Source: an uncultured bacterium (GTDB lineage: Bacteria > Pseudomonadota > Alphaproteobacteria > Sphingomonadales > Sphingomonadaceae). From it: a stretch of DNA of 64,000 nt. The notes beneath the pieces were generated by a model. That model searched no databases. It worked only from the letters and a program-made list of their open reading frames with translations, and was not told the DNA's origin. Both the position numbers and the translations under genes were made by a program. The first letter of the stretch is position 1; every line of letters begins with the position of its first letter. Of the stretch, positions 25,340-34,482 are shown one piece after another. The stretch lies in assembly GCA_903884945.1 (NCBI GenBank), contig CAISGR010000310.1, positions 1 to 64,000 on the forward strand. The letters are read 5' to 3'.

Positions 25340-26722
25340 TCATGCGCTCGCGTCGGCGCGATCGGGCAGCTCGATCGCGACCCGAAGCCCGGGGTCGTTG
25401 CCGGAAAGCGTGAGCCGCGCCTCGTGCAGCGCGGCGATCGCCGCGACGAGCGCGAGGCCGAGCCCGGCGCCGGGCGTGCCACGGCTGCTGTCGAGCCGGT
25501 AGAAGCGCTGGACGATCTTCTCCCGCTCCCCGGCCGGCACGCCGGGGCCATTGTCGCTCACCGCGAGCAGGATCGCCTGTTCCCGCCGCTCCAGCGTCAC
25601 TGTCACGGCGCTGCCCGGCGGCGTGTGGAGCAGCGCGTTCTCGATCAGGTTGGTCACGGCCTGGGCCAGCATCTCGGCATCGCCGCGACCGATTACGCCC
25701 GGGGCGATCCACGCCGCGAGCGCATGGCCGCTATCCTCGGCGACGGGCGCATAGGCCTGGCAGACGCGCTCCATCATCTCGCTCAGATTCGCCTCGCCCA
25801 GCCGTTGCCGGCCGATCCCGCTCTCCAGCGAACTGATCCGCAGCAGCGCGCGGAACACGCCCAGGATGCGATCCGTCTCCGCCAGCAGCGCATCGATCTG
25901 TGCATCGGAAGCGCGTCCCGGTGGCGCATCGCGCAGCGTTTCGAGCCGCTGGCGCAATCGGGTCAGCGGGGTGCGCAGGTCGTGCGCGATATCGGTCGAG
26001 ACCTGGCGCATGCTGTCCATCAGCGCCTCGATCCGGTCGAGCATGCGGTTGAGATTGGCCGAGAGATGGTCGAACTCGGGGCTCATGCCGATCGCGGGCA
26101 GGCGCTCGGCCATGCTGCCGCGCATGATCCGCTCGACTGACCGGTTGACCCGGTCGAGCCGGCGCAGGAAGAGCGATCCCACCACCAGCCCGCCGATCGC
26201 GGCGAGCAGCGTGACGACCAGCCCGAAGCCGGCCGTGGTGGCGAGGAGGCCGTGGCGCAGTTCCTTCAGGTCGGACGTGTCGATCGCCACGACCAGGACC
26301 GCGCCGTCGGGCAGCCGCGTGCCCAGCGCCAGCAGCGGCATGGTCTTCGCCCCGTCCTCGTTCGCCGGATCGGGATGCGGAATGCGCAGATTGTGCCAGC
26401 CCGGTTGCGCCGTGCCCGCCGGCAGGCTTCCCGCCAGGCGGCGGCCGGCGCGGTCGACCAGCAGATAGCGCGGCTGGTGCTCGCGCAGCCCCTTGTCGCG
26501 CGCGACGATCGACGCGACGATCCCGCTGCTGGGGCCCGCGCCCACGGCGCTGCGCAGCGTCAGCGTTTCAGCGGCGATCGTGTCGCTCAGCACCTCGGTC
26601 GCATAGCCGCTCACTTCATGCTCGACCATCGCCAGCAGCGCGACGGTGCCGATCGCGAAGACGGCGGCGACCATCAGCGCGAAGCGGAACGCGCCGCTGC
26701 GAAGCGGGCTAGGCGCGCGCAT
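25340..26722 (-). CDS. Two-component sensor histidine kinase
   Basis: A 460-residue membrane sensor kinase. Two transmembrane helices (about 14-33 and 164-187) flank a periplasmic sensor of about 130 residues, followed by a HAMP linker (RRLDRVNRSVERIMRGSMAE). The phosphoacceptor H-box is VSTDIAHDLRTPLTRLRQ (His247). The ATPase has the N-box AVTNLIENALLHTPPG, G1 VSDNGPGVP, F-box RFYRLDSS and G2 GAGLGLALV. It overlaps the response regulator gene by 14 nt, so the two are translated together. The pair is convergent with the RND efflux operon, which suggests, but does not show, control of that pump. The signal is unknown. Confidence 0.94.
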   Translation of the reverse strand: MRAPSPLRSGAFRFALMVAAVFAIGTVALLAMVEHEVSGYATEVLSDTIAAETLTLRSAVGAGPSSGIVASIVARDKGLREHQPRYLLVDRAGRRLAGSLPAGTAQPGWHNLRIPHPDPANEDGAKTMPLLALGTRLPDGAVLVVAIDTSDLKELRHGLLATTAGFGLVVTLLAAIGGLVVGSLFLRRLDRVNRSVERIMRGSMAERLPAIGMSPEFDHLSANLNRMLDRIEALMDSMRQVSTDIAHDLRTPLTRLRQRLETLRDAPPGRASDAQIDALLAETDRILGVFRALLRISSLESGIGRQRLGEANLSEMMERVCQAYAPVAEDSGHALAAWIAPGVIGRGDAEMLAQAVTNLIENALLHTPPGSAVTVTLERREQAILLAVSDNGPGVPAGEREKIVQRFYRLDSSRGTPGAGLGLALVAAIAALHEARLTLSGNDPGLRVAIELPDRADASA

Positions 26723-27386
26723 CGATCCGGTATCCGGCGCCGCGCACGGTCTGGATCAGCGCGTGTGCAAAGCCGCGGTCCACCTTGGCGCGCAGCCGGC
26801 TCATATGGCTCTCGATCAGGTTGGTGCCGGGGTCGAAATGGAACGACCAGACATTCTCGAGCAGCATGGTGCGCGTCACGATCTGGCCGGCATGTCGCAT
26901 CAGATATTCGAGCAGCTTGTATTCCTGCTGTTGCAGGTCGATCCGCACCCCGGCGCGCGTCACCGCCCGCGTGATCAGGTCGATTTCGAGGTCGTCCACC
27001 GCGAGCCGGGTGACCGCGCCGCCGACGGGCGGTCGCCGGCCGAGCGCAGCGACGCGGGCGAGCAGTTCCGATCCCGCGAACGGCTTGACCAGATAATCGT
27101 CCCCTCCGGCTTCCAGCCCTTCGACCCGGTCGTCGACATTGTCCATCGCGGTCAGGAACAGCGCCGGCGTCTGGATCCCCGCCGCGCGCAGCGCCTTCAG
27201 CACGCCGAGCCCGTCGATCCCCGGCACCATCCGGTCGAGGATCAGCACGGCATGGCTGTTGCCCGACGCAAGCAGGATCGCGTCTTCGCCGTCGGCGCAA
27301 TCGTCCACCGCATGGCCGGCCGCGCGCAGCAGCCGGCCGATATGCTCGCGCGTCTCCCGGTCGTCTTCGAGCAGCAGCAGTCTCAC
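26709..27386 (-). CDS. OmpR/PhoB-type response regulator
   Basis: A 225-residue regulator. The start codon is GTG at 27386, with AAGGG about 10 nt upstream. The receiver domain has the acidic pair EDD (7-9), the phosphorylated Asp51 in VLILDRMVPGIDG, a conserved Thr in LFLTAMDN and Lys in DDYLVKPFAGSELLAR. The C-terminal winged helix (about 125-225) has the PhoB-type segments LLEYLMRHAGQIVTRTMLLE and RLRAKVDRGF ending with VRGAGYRID. It is the first gene of a two-gene operon with the histidine kinase. A 14-bp perfect palindrome 80 nt upstream may be its own binding site. Confidence 0.95.
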   Translation of the reverse strand: MRLLLLEDDRETREHIGRLLRAAGHAVDDCADGEDAILLASGNSHAVLILDRMVPGIDGLGVLKALRAAGIQTPALFLTAMDNVDDRVEGLEAGGDDYLVKPFAGSELLARVAALGRRPPVGGAVTRLAVDDLEIDLITRAVTRAGVRIDLQQQEYKLLEYLMRHAGQIVTRTMLLENVWSFHFDPGTNLIESHMSRLRAKVDRGFAHALIQTVRGAGYRIDARA

Positions 27387-27466
27387 GGGGTAGCGGCCCT
27401 TGCGATGCGGCGCCGATCCGGCCGCGCGGTGTTCGAACAGGCGGTACTGTGGCGGCTGGGTTCAAG

Positions 27467-27480
27467 TTGGCAATTGCCAA
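27467..27480. promoter_or_regulatory. 14-bp perfect palindrome upstream of the response regulator
   Basis: TTGGCAATTGCCAA is self-complementary over all 14 bases. It lies 80 nt from the regulator start and 150 nt from the divergent membrane-protein gene. Its GCAATTGC core recurs at 18824-18831 in front of the efflux operon. Confidence 0.45.
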
Positions 27481-27630
27481 TCTTGCGGGTGCGCCCGGCG
27501 CCCGGAGGGATCCGCCGGCGGCGGCGTCGTCGCGCGGCTGGAAAGGGCGGGCGGATTGCGCTATGCTCCGGTCGCCGTCGGCACCGTCCGGTGCCCGGTG
27601 ATCGACGCTTGTTACCCGGGGGGGACGCCG

Positions 27631-28356
27631 ATGACGACGATGGTCGCGAGACGACAGCCGGCGAGAACCGCCGGACGTTCCTTCTACCTCATCATGTCGC
27701 TGCTCATGGCCGCGGTCTTCGTGGGCGGATTCTCCCAGACGGTGCCGGACGATTTCGCGCCGGTGCCAGGGCTTCCCCTGTTGCTGCACATCCATGGCGC
27801 CGTGTTCACCCTGTGGGTGCTGCTGTTCGTGGCCCAGCCGGCCTTCGTCGCCCGGGGTTCGGTCGAGCTACATCGCCGGATCGGGGTGCTCGGCGCGGGG
27901 CTCGCCGCGGCAATGGTGGTCATGGGCGTCGCCGCGACGCTGTTCGCGATCCGCTACCACCGGGTGCCGATCTTCTTTCCGCCGGGCGTGTTCCTGGTGA
28001 TGAACCTGCTCGGCATCCTCGTCTTCGGCGGCCTCGTCGCGGCTGGCGTGGCGCTGCGGCGCAAGGCGGAGTGGCACAAGCGGCTGATGCTCTGCGCGAC
28101 CGTCTCGATCCTCGGCCCCGGCCTCGGGCGGCTGCTGCCGATGGGCTCCTTCGGGGCTGCCGCCCCGCTCGTGATGTTCGGGGTGATCGCGCTGTTCCTC
28201 TTTGCCGGCCCGGTCTTCGATCTGGTCACGCGGCGCCGGGTGCATCCCGCCTATCGCTGGGGCGTGGCGGCGATCCTGCTCAGCGAGGTGTTGATCGGCC
28301 CGCTCGCCTTCGCGCCGCCGACGGCCGCCGTGCTGCGCTTCCTCCAGGCAGCGTAG
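27631..28356 (+). CDS. Conserved multi-pass membrane protein of unknown function
   Basis: A 241-residue protein with about six or seven hydrophobic helices. The ATG at 27631 follows a GGGGGG run and starts MTTMVARRQPARTAGRSFYL; the open frame further upstream has no protein features. Histidines lie at helix edges: LLLHIHGAVFTLWVLLFVAQ, VELHRRIGVLGAG and KAEWHKRLMLCATVSILGP, an arrangement reminiscent of di-haem membrane proteins such as cytochrome b561-like families, but I do not recognise the family with certainty. It is divergent from the two-component operon and convergent with the diguanylate cyclase. Confidence 0.75.
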   Translation: MTTMVARRQPARTAGRSFYLIMSLLMAAVFVGGFSQTVPDDFAPVPGLPLLLHIHGAVFTLWVLLFVAQPAFVARGSVELHRRIGVLGAGLAAAMVVMGVAATLFAIRYHRVPIFFPPGVFLVMNLLGILVFGGLVAAGVALRRKAEWHKRLMLCATVSILGPGLGRLLPMGSFGAAAPLVMFGVIALFLFAGPVFDLVTRRRVHPAYRWGVAAILLSEVLIGPLAFAPPTAAVLRFLQAA

Positions 28357-28380
28357 CGGCGCGCTTCCGCAAGGCCGGCT

Positions 28381-30141
28381 TCAGCAAAGGCCCCCTGCCG
28401 CCGCAACCGGAGCCGGCGGCGGCGCCCCGATCGCGGTGAAGCGGCGCACCACCACCCGGTTGCGGCCTGCCTGCTTGGCCGCATAGAGCGCCTGGTCGGC
28501 GAGCCGGTAGAGCTGCTGGAAATCGCCTTGTCCCTGCGCCTCGGCGACGCCGATGCTGGCGGTTACCGCGCGCGCGCCGATCGCCTCGTGGTGATCGCAG
28601 GCGGCGATCTCCTGGCAGACGCTGTCGGCGAAGCGCGCCAGCGCGAAGCTGTCGAGCCCGGCGATCAGCAGCGCGAACTCCTCGCCGCCGAGCCGCGCGA
28701 CGGCGCACAGCGCGCCATCCCAGCGCTGCAGCCGCCGCTCGATGCCGATCAGCACCATGTCGCCGGCTTCATGGCCATGGACGTCGTTGATCGACTTGAA
28801 CCGGTCGATATCGATCAGCAGCAGGGCGACCGGGCTGGTGCCCGCGCGCGCCTGGTCCAGCAGCGGCCCGATCGTATCGACGAAGCCGCGCCGGTTGCGC
28901 AGGCCGGTCAGCGGATCGCGCCGCGCCAGTTCGCTCGCCTGCGCTTCGCCGGCGCGGGCCCGGTCGCGTTCGATGCGCAGCTGTGCGAACCGCCGGGTCG
29001 CGGCGACCGACAGCCACAGGGTCTGCCAGGCGGCGGCGAACAGCACGACGATCTTCGATCCGCCGCCCCAGAAGCTGCCCTCGATATTGACGATCTGGAT
29101 CACCGCGAGCGTCACCATCGGCAGCGACCAGGCGCCGGCAAAGTCCCGCGCCTCGGCGCTGCCCCGGCGCCAGGCCCAGGCGAGGCACCCGGCCACGGCG
29201 ACGAGCGCGGCCAGGATGAGGATGCTCGCCACGCTTCCCACCGACTCGATCGCTGCGCTGCGCAACAGCGTGAGGGGAATGCCGCACAGCCCGACCGCGC
29301 CGCCCAGCGCGCAGGTCACGCCCTTTGCCCAGCGCGGGAGCGCGTCGCCGCCGAGCGACGTGACGACGCTCGTCGTCGCCAGCGGCACCGCGAGGCAGGC
29401 GAGGAAGGTACAGGCTTGGGCCGAGAGCGTCCCGGCGGCGCCCGGAATGGCGAGCAGGTGCAGCTGCGACCAGATCAGCCCCCACAGGAACATGCAGGCG
29501 GCCCAGCCGCCATGCCAGGCGAGGAACTGGCGCCGGACCGCGATGGCGAGCGACAGGTTGTAGAGCGCGGCGATCGCCAGCAGGGTCAGCGCCGCGCCGA
29601 TCAGGGCCGCCAGCGCCGCCGACTGCGCGCCGCTGTCCCCGCGGTTGAGCAGGCGCGCGCGGAGCAGCCCCTCGCTCGCCAGCTTGTCGAAGCGCAGCGT
29701 CACCGCGACGAGCGGCGCGACGTGTACCGGCGCCTCGAAGGCGATCTGTCCGCCGGCGCGCCAGTGCGATCCATAGTCGCCGCTGCGCACCTCCTGCCGC
29801 TCGACGCTGCCATCGGCATAGGAAAAGGTCACGCCGAGCCGGTCGAAGCGCGAATGATGGACCATCAGGACCACGTCGTTGCGGTCGACCGGCAGGCGCC
29901 GCAGGTCGGCGCGCAGCCACAGGCTGTCCTGCTGATAGTCGCGCGGCGATCCGCCGCAGGCGAAGCGAAGCGACGGCAGCACGGTATCGGGCTGCTGCAC
30001 CGCGGTGACGACGTGGCAGAGCGACCCTTCGAGGCGCAATGTGGCGGCGCTCGCAGGGACCGTCCAGCAGGCGACGATACCGATCAGGATCAGCCGCAGC
30101 CACGCCGCGACCGCGCGGTATGAGTCTCCTGTTCCCGTCAT
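28381..30141 (-). CDS. Diguanylate cyclase with 7TM sensor (7TMR-DISM-like) and GGDEF domain
   Basis: A 586-residue membrane protein. The ATG at 30141 starts an N-terminal signal or anchor (AAWLRLILIGIVACWTVPA), followed by a periplasmic domain of about 150 residues, then about seven hydrophobic segments, and a C-terminal GGDEF domain. The active-site loop is RLGGEEFALL, with DPLTGLRNRRGF and LLLIDIDRFKSINDVHGHEA as the other conserved blocks, so it should make cyclic di-GMP. The inhibitory RxxD site normally found just before the active loop is not present (GALCAVARLGGEEF). The frame is open well upstream into the peptidase region, but that is a shadow. It follows the M20 peptidase gene by 35 nt on the same strand. 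Confidence 0.9.
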   Translation of the reverse strand: MTGTGDSYRAVAAWLRLILIGIVACWTVPASAATLRLEGSLCHVVTAVQQPDTVLPSLRFACGGSPRDYQQDSLWLRADLRRLPVDRNDVVLMVHHSRFDRLGVTFSYADGSVERQEVRSGDYGSHWRAGGQIAFEAPVHVAPLVAVTLRFDKLASEGLLRARLLNRGDSGAQSAALAALIGAALTLLAIAALYNLSLAIAVRRQFLAWHGGWAACMFLWGLIWSQLHLLAIPGAAGTLSAQACTFLACLAVPLATTSVVTSLGGDALPRWAKGVTCALGGAVGLCGIPLTLLRSAAIESVGSVASILILAALVAVAGCLAWAWRRGSAEARDFAGAWSLPMVTLAVIQIVNIEGSFWGGGSKIVVLFAAAWQTLWLSVAATRRFAQLRIERDRARAGEAQASELARRDPLTGLRNRRGFVDTIGPLLDQARAGTSPVALLLIDIDRFKSINDVHGHEAGDMVLIGIERRLQRWDGALCAVARLGGEEFALLIAGLDSFALARFADSVCQEIAACDHHEAIGARAVTASIGVAEAQGQGDFQQLYRLADQALYAAKQAGRNRVVVRRFTAIGAPPPAPVAAAGGLC

Positions 30142-30176
30142 GCTTAACGCTATGGCGCGATCAGGTTGGGAAAGTC

Positions 30177-31616
30177 TTACTTCCGCGCCCCATCGGGCCG
30201 CTCGGCGGGGTCCTTCGACGCCGCATAGGCCTGGATCAGGTCGAACAGATAATCGCGCTCGGCATAGAGGCCGGCGACTGACTTGCGCTCGTTCAGGCCG
30301 TGTACGCCATTGCCGTCGGGATCGGAGAAGCGCCCCGGCACGCCATAGGTCGGGATTCCGGCTGCGTTCAGGAAGCGCCCGTCGGTCGCGCCGGTCGACA
30401 TCGCCGGGAGCATCGGCACGCCCGGAAAATGCTTGGCTGCGATTGCCCGCGCGGTGCCATAGACCAGGGGCGTCAGCGGTGGGGCGGGCGGCGTCGGGCT
30501 GAGCGCGCCGACCGGCTTCACGCTGATCTGCGGATCGCCGATCGCCGCGACGAGCTGGGCCTGGACATCGGCGATCGTGCTGCCGGGAAACATCCGGCAA
30601 TTGACGTTCGCGCCGGCCCGCTGCGCCAGCGCATTGTTGGCATGGCCGCCGTCGAGCCGGGTCGCGACGCAGGTCGTGCGCAGCATCGAATGATAGGTCG
30701 CGTCCCTGGATACGATCGCGTTGGCGGCGGCGTCCTGCGGGTTGGCGAGCAGGCGGGCCATCGCCGCGCCGGTCTCCCCGCCGGTCAGCTTTGCGGTTTC
30801 GCTGAAATAGGCGCGGGTCGTATCGTTGAACTGGACGGGGAATTCGTACCGGCCGATCCGCACCAGCGCTTCGGCCAGGCTGTAGATGGCGTTGTCCGGG
30901 CGCGGGCGGCTGCTGTGCCCGCCGGGGTTCGTCGCCTCGATGCGGAAATCCTGATAGACCTTCTCGCCCGCCTGCATGCCCAGCGACACCTGCCGGCCGG
31001 AGGCGTCGCGGATGCCCACGCTGCCTTCGTTGAGCGCGAAGGCGGCGTCGATCCAGTCCTTGTGCTCGGTCGCCAGCCAGTGCGCGCCATTGAACGCCTC
31101 GTCGGCCTCCTCGCCGCAGGTCAGCGCCAGCTTGATCGGCCGGCGCAGCCTGGTGCCGGCCTGCTTCAGGCGGATCATCGTGTCGGTGAAGATCGCCGCA
31201 TGCGCCTTGTCGTCGGAGGCGCCCCGGCCGTAGAACCAGCCATTCTCCTCTACCAGCACGAAGGGATCGCGCGTCCAGTCCTCCCGCTTCGCCTCGACCA
31301 CGTCGAGATGCGCGAGCAGCAGGATCGCCTTGGCCTTGGGATCCGTGCCGGGCAGCACCGCCAGCAGCCCGCCCTCTTTGGGATGGTCCGCCACGCCGAA
31401 CGGCCTCACCTCGCTGTCGCTGAACCCGGCCGCCTTCAGCCGCGCGGCCATGCGCTCGGCGGCAAGCGTGCAGCTTCCGCTCGACAGGCTGGTGTTGGTC
31501 TCGACCAGCTCCTTGTAGAGCGCGCGGAACGCGGTCTGGTCCGGCCGCACTTCGGCCCCGGCCGGTATAGTGGTGCAGCCGATGGCCAGTGCCGTCGCCG
31601 CCAACAACCATCGCAT
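30177..31616 (-). CDS. M20 family metallopeptidase (carboxypeptidase/deacylase type), exported
   Basis: A 479-residue zinc peptidase. The ATG at 31616 is chosen since AAGGGG lies about 8 nt before it; ATGs at 31622 and 31634 are too close to or before that site. The N terminus, MRWLLAATALAIGCTTIPAG, is a signal peptide and could be a lipoprotein signal (AIGC). Metal and catalytic motifs are LLLAHLDVVEA (His, catalytic Asp), YGRGASDDKA, LALTCGEEADE (Glu-Glu) and AMSTGATDGRFL; the dimerisation domain has RIEATNPGGHSSRPRPDNAI. Family members hydrolyse dipeptides or N-acylated amino acids in the periplasm. It lies between the aminotransferase and the diguanylate cyclase, all leftward. Confidence 0.93.
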   Translation of the reverse strand: MRWLLAATALAIGCTTIPAGAEVRPDQTAFRALYKELVETNTSLSSGSCTLAAERMAARLKAAGFSDSEVRPFGVADHPKEGGLLAVLPGTDPKAKAILLLAHLDVVEAKREDWTRDPFVLVEENGWFYGRGASDDKAHAAIFTDTMIRLKQAGTRLRRPIKLALTCGEEADEAFNGAHWLATEHKDWIDAAFALNEGSVGIRDASGRQVSLGMQAGEKVYQDFRIEATNPGGHSSRPRPDNAIYSLAEALVRIGRYEFPVQFNDTTRAYFSETAKLTGGETGAAMARLLANPQDAAANAIVSRDATYHSMLRTTCVATRLDGGHANNALAQRAGANVNCRMFPGSTIADVQAQLVAAIGDPQISVKPVGALSPTPPAPPLTPLVYGTARAIAAKHFPGVPMLPAMSTGATDGRFLNAAGIPTYGVPGRFSDPDGNGVHGLNERKSVAGLYAERDYLFDLIQAYAASKDPAERPDGARK

Positions 31617-31650
31617 CGTCATTCCCCTTCGCATCACCCGTCGCGCTCCC

Positions 31651-32832
31651 TCATAGGTCCTTGCCCGCCCTTGGAAACAGCCCGGCATCCGGAAGAACCG
31701 ATGAGGCCTGCGCCGCGAACCATGGTTCGATCCGGCGCAGCGCCTCCTCGATCCGGTCAGTCGACACCGCGAAGCTGAACCGCATGAAATGATGCCCCTC
31801 GACCGGATCGAAATCGATCCCGGGCGCCGTCGCCACCCCGGTGTCGAGCAGCAACTGCATGCAGAAGCCCATGCTGTCGTCAGTCAGGTGCGCGATATCG
31901 GCATAGAGGTAGAAGGCGCCGTCGGGCGGGGCGATCCGCTTCAGGCCGAGCGCGGGCAGGGCGGCGAGCAGCAGGTCGCGGTTGCGCGCATAGGTGCCGA
32001 CATGGCCTTCGAGCTCCTCGCGGCAATCGAACGCGACCAGCCCGGCATGCTGCGCCAGCGACGGCGGCGTGAGGAACAGGTTGCCCATCCGCGCCCGCGC
32101 CGCGTCGATCAGCGCCGGCGGCACGATCAGCCAGCCGAGCCGCCAGCCCGCCATGCTGAAATATTTGGAGAAGCTGTTGACGACCAGCGCGTCGGGCGCC
32201 TCCTGCAGCGCCGAGCGCGCGCCGCCGACATAGCTCAGCCCGTGATAGATCTCGTCCGAGACGATCCGGATTCCGCGCGCCCGGCACACCGCAGCGATCG
32301 CGGCCAGTTCGTCCGGCGCGATGATCGTACCGGTCGGGTTGCCCGGACTGGCGAGGATCAGTCCCTGCGGCGCCGGCTCGATCTGCGCGATCGCCGCCGC
32401 GGTGATCTGGAACCGCTCCGCCGCGCCGCACGCGATCTCGACCGGTTCGAGATACAGTGCCTTCACCGTGTTGCGATAGGCGACATAGCCCGGCCGCGCG
32501 AACGCCACCCGGTCGCCCGGCGCGAACAGGCAGGAGAGCGCGAGCACCAGGGCGGGCGAGGCGCCGCAGGTCAGCACCACCTGCTCGGGATCGATCGCGA
32601 CGGCGTAGCGCTCCGCATAATGCCGCGCGATCCGCGCCTTCAGCGGCGCGCTTTCCCAATAGCCCATGCCGTCGCTGTCGAGCACCCGGTGCGCCGTCGT
32701 GATCGCCGCGGCCGGCGCGCCCGTGGAAGGTTGGCCGAACTCCATATGGATCACTGATCGCCCCTCGGCGGCGAGCCGGTGCGCCGTGCGGCTGATGGCG
32801 ATGGCGTGGAACGGATCGATCTTTGCTGGCAT
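31651..32832 (-). CDS. PLP-dependent class I/II aminotransferase
   Basis: A 393-residue fold-type I aminotransferase. The start MPAKIDPFHAIAISRTAHRL is usual for the AspC-like group. Conserved segments are MEFGQPSTGAP, TCGASPALVLAL, FARPGYVAYR, ASPGNPTGTII, IVSDEIYHGLSY (Asp and Tyr for PLP) and NSFSKYFSMAGWRLGW, where Lys223 forms the Schiff base. MRFSFAVSTDRIEEAL holds the substrate-carboxylate-binding arginine. It should transfer an amino group from an L-amino acid to a 2-oxo acid, but the exact substrate is unclear. The gene precedes the M20 peptidase by 35 nt, so peptide breakdown followed by transamination is conceivable. Confidence 0.93.
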   Translation of the reverse strand: MPAKIDPFHAIAISRTAHRLAAEGRSVIHMEFGQPSTGAPAAAITTAHRVLDSDGMGYWESAPLKARIARHYAERYAVAIDPEQVVLTCGASPALVLALSCLFAPGDRVAFARPGYVAYRNTVKALYLEPVEIACGAAERFQITAAAIAQIEPAPQGLILASPGNPTGTIIAPDELAAIAAVCRARGIRIVSDEIYHGLSYVGGARSALQEAPDALVVNSFSKYFSMAGWRLGWLIVPPALIDAARARMGNLFLTPPSLAQHAGLVAFDCREELEGHVGTYARNRDLLLAALPALGLKRIAPPDGAFYLYADIAHLTDDSMGFCMQLLLDTGVATAPGIDFDPVEGHHFMRFSFAVSTDRIEEALRRIEPWFAAQASSVLPDAGLFPRAGKDL

Positions 32833-32990
32833 GCTTCCCGCTTAGCGTGCCCGGCGGCGGGCACAACCGGCCATGGTGCGCTTGCGGCCCGGATTGCGGC
32901 GCCGTCGCCGCGCCGGTCAGCAATGGTTCACGGGCAGGGGCGCATCGCCACGCGCATTGCGGTAAGAATTGCGGTGAAAGGATGTGCCCG

Positions 32991-33701
32991 ATGTCCAGCT
33001 CCTTCCGGCGAACCACCTGTGCCCTGGTCGCGCTGGTGACGGCGATCTCCCCCGTCTCGGCCTCGCTCGCCGCGGCGCAGGATTATCCGCCGCCGCCCGG
33101 ACGGGAGTATCGCGATCCGCCGCCGCCGCCCGCCTATCGCGAGGACGAGGCGCCGCCGCCGGGCTATGACGGGTCGGAGCCGCCCCCGCCGCCGCCCGGC
33201 TATGAGGACGACCAGGAGGATGCGCGGCAGGCCGACGAGGATCGCCGCTACGAAGCCTATGCCGAGGACTGGTCGCAGCGCTATTGCATCAAGGCGCGGA
33301 GCAACGCCACCGCTGGCGCGGTGATCGGCGGCCTGTTCGGCGCGCTGCTCGGCTCGAGCGTCGCCGGCCGGCACGATCGCGGCGCGGGCGCCTTTATCGG
33401 CGGCATCGCAGGCGCGGCCGGCGGGGCGGCGATCGGCGATTCGAGCCGCAACGACACCAGCCCCGGCTGCCCCCCGGGCTATGTCGTGCGCAACGACGCG
33501 CCGGCCTTCTATTATGAGGGCGACGCCGGCCCCTATTATTATGCCGCGCCGGGCTGGTATCGGCCCTGGGTCTTCTATGACGGGCGCTGGAGCTATCGCC
33601 CCTACCCCTATCACGGCTGGTATTATCGCCATTACGGCTATGGCCGGCCCTATGGCCCGTATCGCGGCTATCGCGGGGGATATCACTACCGCCGCTGGTG
33701 A
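32991..33701 (+). CDS. Exported Pro-rich, glycine-zipper, Tyr-rich surface protein
   Basis: A 236-residue protein. The ATG at 32991 follows AAAGGA with 8-nt spacing. The signal peptide (TTCALVALVTAISPVSASLA) ends near AAAQ. The mature protein has three parts: residues about 32-75, proline- and acid-rich, with repeated PPPP blocks (DPPPPPAYRED, SEPPPPPPGYE); a glycine-zipper segment, AVIGGLFGALLGSSVAG and GAFIGGIAGAAGGAAIG, which can pack in the outer membrane; and a C-terminal tail very rich in Tyr, Gly, Arg and Pro. Similar outer-membrane-associated proteins are common in this group, and none has a well-defined function. It is divergent from the aminotransferase. Confidence 0.8.
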   Translation: MSSSFRRTTCALVALVTAISPVSASLAAAQDYPPPPGREYRDPPPPPAYREDEAPPPGYDGSEPPPPPPGYEDDQEDARQADEDRRYEAYAEDWSQRYCIKARSNATAGAVIGGLFGALLGSSVAGRHDRGAGAFIGGIAGAAGGAAIGDSSRNDTSPGCPPGYVVRNDAPAFYYEGDAGPYYYAAPGWYRPWVFYDGRWSYRPYPYHGWYYRHYGYGRPYGPYRGYRGGYHYRRW

Positions 33702-33801
33702 CCCTGGCGCAGCGTCTCGGGGACCGGGCCGAAGGCAGTGCGGAATACCCCCTGCATTTTTAGTGTCACAAAAGTGAAACATTCCCTAGAGGCCGGGCGA
33801 G

Positions 33802-34482
33802 ATGCGCACGCCCGCCGCCCCGATCGGATTCGCCCTGGCCGTTGGGCAGGCGCTGGCGCTCCCGTCCCAAGCGCTGGCGCGCGAAGAAATCCAGCCATGG
33901 CCAACGATCATCGCCAGCGTGCCGGTGGCGGGAAAATGGCTGGGGTCGGTCGAGATCATCAACCGCGTCGTGTCGGACAGCGCCCGCCCGTCCCAGCTCG
34001 AGGCGCGCTTCCAGCTCGGCCGGCCGCTCGGTGCGGGCATCGTCGCCTGGGCGGGCTATGTCCGCGTCACCACCTATCATCCCGGCGCGCCCGCCGGGAT
34101 CGAGAACCAGGCCGTCGAGCAACTGAACTGGGCGATGGGGCGGGTGGCGGGCGTGCAGCTGTCGACCAGGACGCGCCTCGAGCAGCGCTTCATCCGCGGC
34201 GCCGACGGCACCGCCTGGCGCGTGCGCGAGCAGTTGCGCCTCGCCATGCCCCTGGCCCCGCGCGGGCCCGCGCTGGTGGCGTGGGGCGAACTGTACATCA
34301 CGCTCAACCGGACGAGCGCCACCCGCACGACCTTCGATCAGCTGCGCGCCTTTGTCGGCGTCTCGGTGCCGGTCTCGCCGCAGGCTGATGTCGAGATCGG
34401 CTATCTCAAGCAGCATCTCCACCGCGTCACCGGGGACGTCTCGAACGACGCGATCCCGATGGTGCTCACCATGCGCTTCTGA
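33802..34482 (+). CDS. DUF2490 family outer-membrane-like protein
   Basis: A 226-residue exported protein with a signal peptide (MRTPAAPIGFALAVGQALAL, cleavage near SQALA/REEI). Alternating hydrophobic strands such as LEARFQLGRPLGAGIVAWAG, YVRVTTYHP, TRTRLEQRFIRGA and ADVEIGYLKQHL point to a beta-barrel, and the ending IPMVLTMRF with a terminal phenylalanine is the signature for outer-membrane insertion. The length and pattern match DUF2490, whose function is unknown. A short TCAC-AAAA-GTGA inverted repeat at 33766-33777 lies 24 nt before the start and might be regulatory. Confidence 0.82.
   Translation: MRTPAAPIGFALAVGQALALPSQALAREEIQPWPTIIASVPVAGKWLGSVEIINRVVSDSARPSQLEARFQLGRPLGAGIVAWAGYVRVTTYHPGAPAGIENQAVEQLNWAMGRVAGVQLSTRTRLEQRFIRGADGTAWRVREQLRLAMPLAPRGPALVAWGELYITLNRTSATRTTFDQLRAFVGVSVPVSPQADVEIGYLKQHLHRVTGDVSNDAIPMVLTMRF

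Noticed and set aside
28381-31611. One 1076-codon minus-strand frame joining the diguanylate cyclase to the region of the M20 peptidase
   Set aside because: The part beyond 30141 is out of frame with the peptidase and lacks motifs; the cyclase has its own start with a signal sequence at 30141.
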